Assembly (NCBI GenBank): GCA_015680685.1
Contig: MNCI01030304.1
Span: 1,026,122 to 1,047,426 of the forward strand
Direction: 5' to 3'
Length of the DNA stretch: 21,305 bases
Source of the DNA: Gnetum montanum
Lineage: Eukaryota; Streptophyta; Gnetopsida; Gnetales; Gnetaceae
In this document: piece after piece, positions 17,624 to 21,305 of the stretch
Position numbering within the stretch: position 1 is the first letter of the stretch
Layout: every line of letters starts with the position of its first letter
Notes under the pieces: generated by a model
Told to the model about the DNA's origin: nothing
Database searches by the model: none
What the model saw: only the letters and a program-made list of their open reading frames with translations
Position numbers and translations under genes: made by a program

Positions 17624-18069
17624 CCATCATTATAATGAGCTGAGTTGTATTTGCTAGTGTAAGTTTACCCCATGTTCTCAAAATTTGGAAAAATAATTTA
17701 GGTAAATTCTAGAGGTTGGTTATAAGGGATTCTCCATGTTAATATCATATTTTAGTTTTGTAGTATTTAATACGATGCAAATCTTATGTTCTATTGTATA
17801 AGTAAAGTTGGTATTTTAGCCTAGTGTTTATTTGAAGACTCTAATACTTCATCTTCTTACTTTCTTATAGAGTTCTCATGCAAGTATATCAGAAACATGG
17901 AAAGGGGAGTAATGAATAGTTAGAACATTGAGTTGTTGAGATGCTACCAATGAATGATAATGATATGGTTGTTTAGAATGGTTATGCAAAGGTCCATGAG
18001 GAAATGTTACTATACAGTAGACCTCATTGGCAAAAGTACATTTCCTTGGGAAATCATATAAATGTAAAC

Positions 18070-18404
18070 ATGGATCTTCTTACCATGATGGTTACTTTTA
18101 TGCAAAGGATGGCTCAAGAAATGTAACAGTATCAAACCCAAGAAGAAGCCCAACCTTTAGGCAATCAAAACCAACCTAACCTAAGAAACCTTATTCAAGT
18201 GTTCATGAAGCTTAATTCTTCCAAATTTACAAAAGTACTAGATCCTACTAGGCTTGGGGAATGGTTGAATGATATAAATGTTATCAATACTTGGGGGTAC
18301 TTGAACATAGAAAAGGCAACCATTTATTGCTAAAAGATGAGACAAACTTGTGTTGCAAAATAAAGGTGGTCAAAATTGCTTATGTTTTTATAAAAGAAAT
18401 TATT
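18070..18404 (+). pseudogene. Ty3/gypsy gag relic, N-terminal part
   Basis: ATG at 18070 begins MDLLTMMVTFMQRMAQEM, then TAA at 18124-18126. It continues with a Gln/Asn-rich stretch and then FMKLNSSKFTKVLDPTRLG and EWLNDIN. The F-x-G/K-x-x-DP-x-x-x-x-x-W-L pattern is the conserved core of plant Ty3 Gag (retrotransposon gag family). Stops and a frame change follow, with KIKVVKIAYVFIKEII just before the insertion. Gag would form the particle shell. Confidence 0.55.
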
Positions 18405-18429
18405 GAGAGTTTCAGCGTTTGCCTTCCCT

Positions 18430-18770
18430 TGATATTGTCCATCAGGAGCTTTGGCTCCGGTTTGATGAGGATCTGTAGAGGGCTATGACAGAGGTTGGTG
18501 ATTGTGCTTTTGGGAGGAGAGGGCTGTCTGGGAGGCCAAGTGGTTGGCTTGGGAAGAGGAATTTCAGCACCTCACAACATAGGTTGAGTTGTGCCATGTA
18601 GAGAAGGAGAAAGAGGGAACGAGGCAAAGAGACCTAGAATAGGTGGTGGCAAGGATAGTGCTTGAGAAGGAGTTGCACAGACAACTTTGAGCCGGGATGT
18701 AGGAGGAGGAGCAACAAAGGGCTATGTGGGAGCTGGAGGAACAGGAGTGGAGAAAATGTGATAGGTTTGT
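18430..18770 (+). pseudogene. Decayed coiled-coil frame in the insertion
   Basis: Open pieces read ELWLRFDEDL, RAMTEVGDCAFG, then CHVEKEKEGTRQRDLE, VVARIVLEKELHRQL and EEEQQRAMWELEEQEWRK. They are separated by TAG or TGA at sites that look like former CAG or CGA codons. It is a strongly helical, charged protein of unknown family. In style it is similar to the relic at 8773-9288. Confidence 0.4.
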
Positions 18771-19134
18771 GGTTGCGGGACGAGAAGTGGCCTTACCTAA
18801 TCATGGACATTAATTGCAACACTTTGTAGCACGCGCTGCAAAGACACATAAGAAGGACCACCACTTGGCTTCATCCTGATGGTATTGGCGATGATGCAGA
18901 ATGTGCTTGGAAGGAGGAGGCATTTAAGGAATTTCAACAGGTTGTAGCCTTTGTTAACATGAAGAGGTATTAGGTTGTTCTGGATGCAATTCACACCCAA
19001 GAGAGGGCCACATGTCTGTGTATTAGGTTGCCTAGGCACTTGTAGAATTGAGGTTATTGTTTTGTCTATGGGGGTTGGCAAATCCTTGGGTTGTCTCCTT
19101 TTTTTCCTTTGGCTGTCGTTCTGTCGCAGGGGCG

Positions 19135-19150
19135 GTGTGTGTGTGTGTGT
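19135..19150. repeat. (GT)8 microsatellite
   Basis: Eight GT units lie in the 3' part of the insertion. Confidence 0.8.
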
Positions 19151-19272
19151 GGGAGGTTTTTACTTCTTTGATTTGGATGGTTTGGGGCTTCGTTGTTCCC
19201 ATTCATGGGTGGGATCGTATTTTGTAATCTAGGGTTTAGGAGGTCCACTAGACCTTGTTCGATGGATTGTGT

Positions 19273-19333
19273 GGGGGTGTTCCCTTTCTGAACTGATGGG
19301 GGTGTTCCCTCCCCGAACTGATGGGGTTGTTCG
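19273..19333. repeat. 25-bp tandem repeat (two and a half copies)
   Basis: GGGGGTGTTCCCTTTCTGAA.. (19273-19297) is followed by a copy with three changes (19298-19322) and a partial third copy (19323-19333). Confidence 0.75.
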
Positions 19334-19416
19334 ACCGGCACCAAAAATTTTTAGTTGTACATAAGTCCTGCAGATTTCATCTTAATATAAATGCCTAAAC
19401 TCTTCTCAAAAAATTA

Positions 19417-20100
19417 TTCCAAAACATATCACTCATTTCTACCTAAAGAGTAGGTGGCTCCTGGTGGCAAGAGTTTGTTAACATGAAGCACAGTTGCAAT
19501 TCCAATTTTAGTGTATATGAAGTTAGATTTGTTAAGCTTGTTAGGTATGTTTTGGACATGAACCTAAGTGAGAGATAGGACTAATTGGTCTGCGGAGAGT
19601 TTAATTTCAGCTTTGAATGCCAAAGTCTAAATGTTTTAGTTTAAGAAACATGTAGAAGCGACAGAAAAAGCTATGATTGCTGATAATAATTGGCAAAAAT
19701 CTTGAGTTATTTCCAAAGGCTATTTTCCCTAAAAGGTTGAAGTTATTTCCAAAGCTTATTTGCACTAAAAGGTTGAAGTTTCAAAATTTGTGGACAGCCA
19801 AGTTATCAAAGTAAGTCCAATACTTTTATTACATTACTAGAAATAGTAATAAGTTTTTCAGCCACCACCCAACTCAAGGAATTAACAAGAATTGGAATTG
19901 CCCTATCCAAAGTCAAGCCATTAAGTATTCCAAAGGTGAAACTCATAATGAAAGTATTAATAATATGGGACAGTGTCAATGTCGAAGATTTTACCTATGT
20001 GATGGGCCTCATTTGAAGAGGTTTTGTCTAGAAAATCAAACTAGGAATCCTAATCAAGATAACCAAGGACTAGTTCACAATGTATCACAATCTATTTGTC
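19417..20100 (+). pseudogene. Ty3/gypsy gag relic, C-terminal part with zinc knuckle
   Basis: Coding resumes after the poly(A) insertion with WWQEFVNMKHSCNSNFSVYE and SLISALNAKV, then FKKHVEATEKAMIADNNWQK. A knuckle-like FYLCDGPHLKRFC has CX3HX4C at 19998-20027; its first Cys is lost or displaced. The form C-D-G-P-H is common in plant Ty3 nucleocapsid. Many stops are present. It leads directly into the protease region. Confidence 0.45.
19705..19776. repeat. 36-bp tandem duplication in the gag relic
   Basis: Positions 19705-19740 and 19741-19776 match at 32 of 36 bases (AGTTATTTCCAAAG at the start of each, CTAAAAGGTTGA at the end of each). Confidence 0.8.
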
Positions 20101-20149
20101 AACCTATGGGATGACTATGGGCTGTAGTTGAAATCAAGAAGGGTAATTT

Positions 20150-20500
20150 CAGAATTTTATCATAGAATGTAGTGGTTCATTAGAAGGCAAGGAAGTATCA
20201 TTGTTATTTGATTGCGGTGCCATTGATTGCTTCATCTCACTTAGGTTGGTGTTAAATGAAAATCTAAACTCTGTGCGAATAGAGAGGTGTATTGAGTTAG
20301 CTAATGTGTCTAAAGTCAAAGTGATAGGAAAGTCCAAATATACACATTGTTTTTAAGTAGGGGAGAGTTTAAGTTGGAACCAATTGTTATAAATTTAGGA
20401 ACTTTTGATATTGCATTGGGCATGGATTGACTACTTCATATAAAGTAGTTATTGATTGTAAGTAAAGGATAAATGGTTTAGATGTGAATGGTCAAGAAAT
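20150..20500 (+). pseudogene. Ty3/gypsy retropepsin relic
   Basis: The frame from 20165 reads ECSGSLEGKEVSLLFDCGAI, then DCFIS, with the DCGA loop at 20210-20221 in place of DTGA/DSGA. It continues IELANVSKVKVIGKSKYTH. After a stop and a frame change come EFKLEPIVINLGTFDIALGM and D, with TGA (20428-20430) where GMDW has Trp. A further shift gives TSYKVVIDCK. This is the usual block order of plant Ty3 proteases. RT should follow but the match ends near 20500. Confidence 0.6.
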
Positions 20501-21184
20501 AAAATTTTTATGTCTTTTGTAGCCCATTTTATGGTCTACAACTTTGATCTTTAAAGCTTTTACAACTTCAAGACTTTGTAGACTTTGGAGGGGTGCAAGA
20601 GATGACAAAGACAAAGTTTGAGCATTGCCCAAAATATTGACAAGGCCCAATATATATATGCTCAAAAATCAAATCCATGACTTTTGAAAGATCCTATGCA
20701 TGAGTGACAATTCACAAGAAATCTGATATGCCTTCATGAGAAAGTTCTGAACTTGTCTAAGCCAAGAGAACAAACACTTATCAATTATTAAAATGCAAGA
20801 ATGGTTTGGTATACATGCCTCTATGATTATGCTGATCTAGCATATCTAGCATGGAGAAGAAAAAACATACTCTAGGCTTGGGTTGATGTGTAGTGAACAA
20901 CCTCAAGAATTTCAGGTTATAGCTACAACAAAAATAGCAAGCAAAGTCCTCCAAATCAGCCAAAACAGCTTCCAAAAGAAGCCCAAAGTGTAGCCAACAT
21001 CAATTCCGCAATCACATAAGAGTAGCCCTAAGTTCAGCCTGAAAAAGACAGGCTAGAATAAGCTAGGAACAACCTCACACTTCTAGTCTCTCTTTGTTAT
21101 TCACCTCAAACTAGAGTGGTCTTCCCTCCTTTGGGAAAGGTAACACCAAGATTGAAATCTCTTTGTTTATAGAATGGAGGCCTC
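20501..21184. other. AT-rich region, no gene recognised
   Basis: No RT or integrase is seen after the protease relic. A minus-strand open segment (20975-20781) has no recognisable domain. The sequence probably belongs to a different insertion or to the target of the LINE at the right edge. Confidence 0.4.
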
Positions 21185-21189
21185 AATTC

Positions 21190-21305
21190 TTTTTTTTTTG
21201 TTTTTTTTTGTTTTTTGGAGAAAATGTTTGGGATTGTATTACTAAAAAATTATAGTACAAGAGTATACAATTCGACGGTCATCAGAAATGGCCCATAGAG
21301 AAAAG
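21190..21305 (-). mobile_element. 3' terminus of a LINE, poly(A) end, element continues beyond the window
   Basis: On the minus strand the sequence runs TTGTATACTCTTGTACTATA, then TTTTTTAGTAATACAATCCC and an A-rich tail interrupted by single C (T runs at 21190-21216 on the + strand). This is the usual 3' end of plant L1-type LINEs. The body would lie to the right of 21305. Confidence 0.5.

Larger units (their letters stand above)
18405..19413 (+). mobile_element. Poly(A)-ended insertion within the gag relic (LINE-like or retrocopied)
   Basis: The Gag core stops near 18400 and the sequence turns GC-rich up to 19413. The right end has a LINE-type 3' signature: TTTTTAGTTGTACATAAG, CTTAATATAAATGCC and a short A6 tail (19408-19413). 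AAATTATT occurs at 18397-18404 and again at 19411-19418, a possible 8-bp target duplication. The body carries a decayed coiled-coil frame (18430-18770) and a 3' untranslated-like region with a GT microsatellite and a 25-bp tandem repeat. No RT motif is present, consistent with 5' truncation. Confidence 0.45.

Overview
This window looks like intergenic DNA from a large-genome seed plant. A gymnosperm is plausible, but that is inference. There are no bacterial-type operons and no intact host gene. Nearly everything recognisable is a decayed transposable element: Ty3/gypsy, probably Ty1/copia, LINE and tRNA-derived SINE-like pieces. These sit in AT-rich, coding-poor DNA with many in-frame stops.

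Layout. (1) Positions 1-1719, + strand: 3' part of a Ty3/gypsy gag-pro relic, with a proline-rich repeated linker and then a retropepsin with a DDGA active site. No reverse transcriptase follows. (2) Positions 1733-2071: nine copies of a 22-bp core repeat in two sub-lineages. (3) Positions 5310 down to 2309, - strand: an antisense gene that can be followed through six exons separated by short GT-AG introns of 72-100 nt. It converges on the gag-pro relic, and the repeat array lies between the two 3' ends. This sense gag-pro / repeat / spliced antisense ORF arrangement is the most interesting system here. It resembles the additional ORFs and repeat-bearing untranslated regions of Tat/Ogre-type Ty3 elements, in a form lacking RT. 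(4) Positions 5311-5339: a G15/C9 tract that marks the join to two tandem LINE 5' segments on the - strand (5340-6085 and 6090 to about 7985). Both carry ORF1 joined to ORF2 by an ATGA stop/start overlap, and both stop just after the GDFN motif of the endonuclease. (5) Positions 7985-9300: AT-rich spacer, a tRNA-like relic and a decayed coiled-coil frame. (6) Positions 9300-13300: AT-rich DNA with one good exon-like segment (10534-10602) and a degenerate 22-bp repeat (about 12620-12920). (7) Positions 13325-16745: a probable copia gag scrap, then two diverged direct repeats of about 0.6 kb, each with a TATA box. I read these as LTRs around a 1.8-kb almost non-coding interior. (8) Positions 17160-17410: SINE-like relic and a small acidic ORF. 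(9) Positions 17600-20500, + strand: a second Ty3/gypsy relic (TATA box, Gag, zinc knuckle, retropepsin) whose gag is interrupted by a poly(A)-ended insertion with its own coiled-coil frame. (10) From 21190 to the end: the poly(A) 3' terminus of a - strand LINE that runs out of the window.

The genes do not form a working pathway; the region is a stack of nested and abutting retroelements. In the first element every in-frame stop I found is TGA or TAG, consistent with C-to-T change at CG or CAG sites, as expected for long-silenced methylated DNA.
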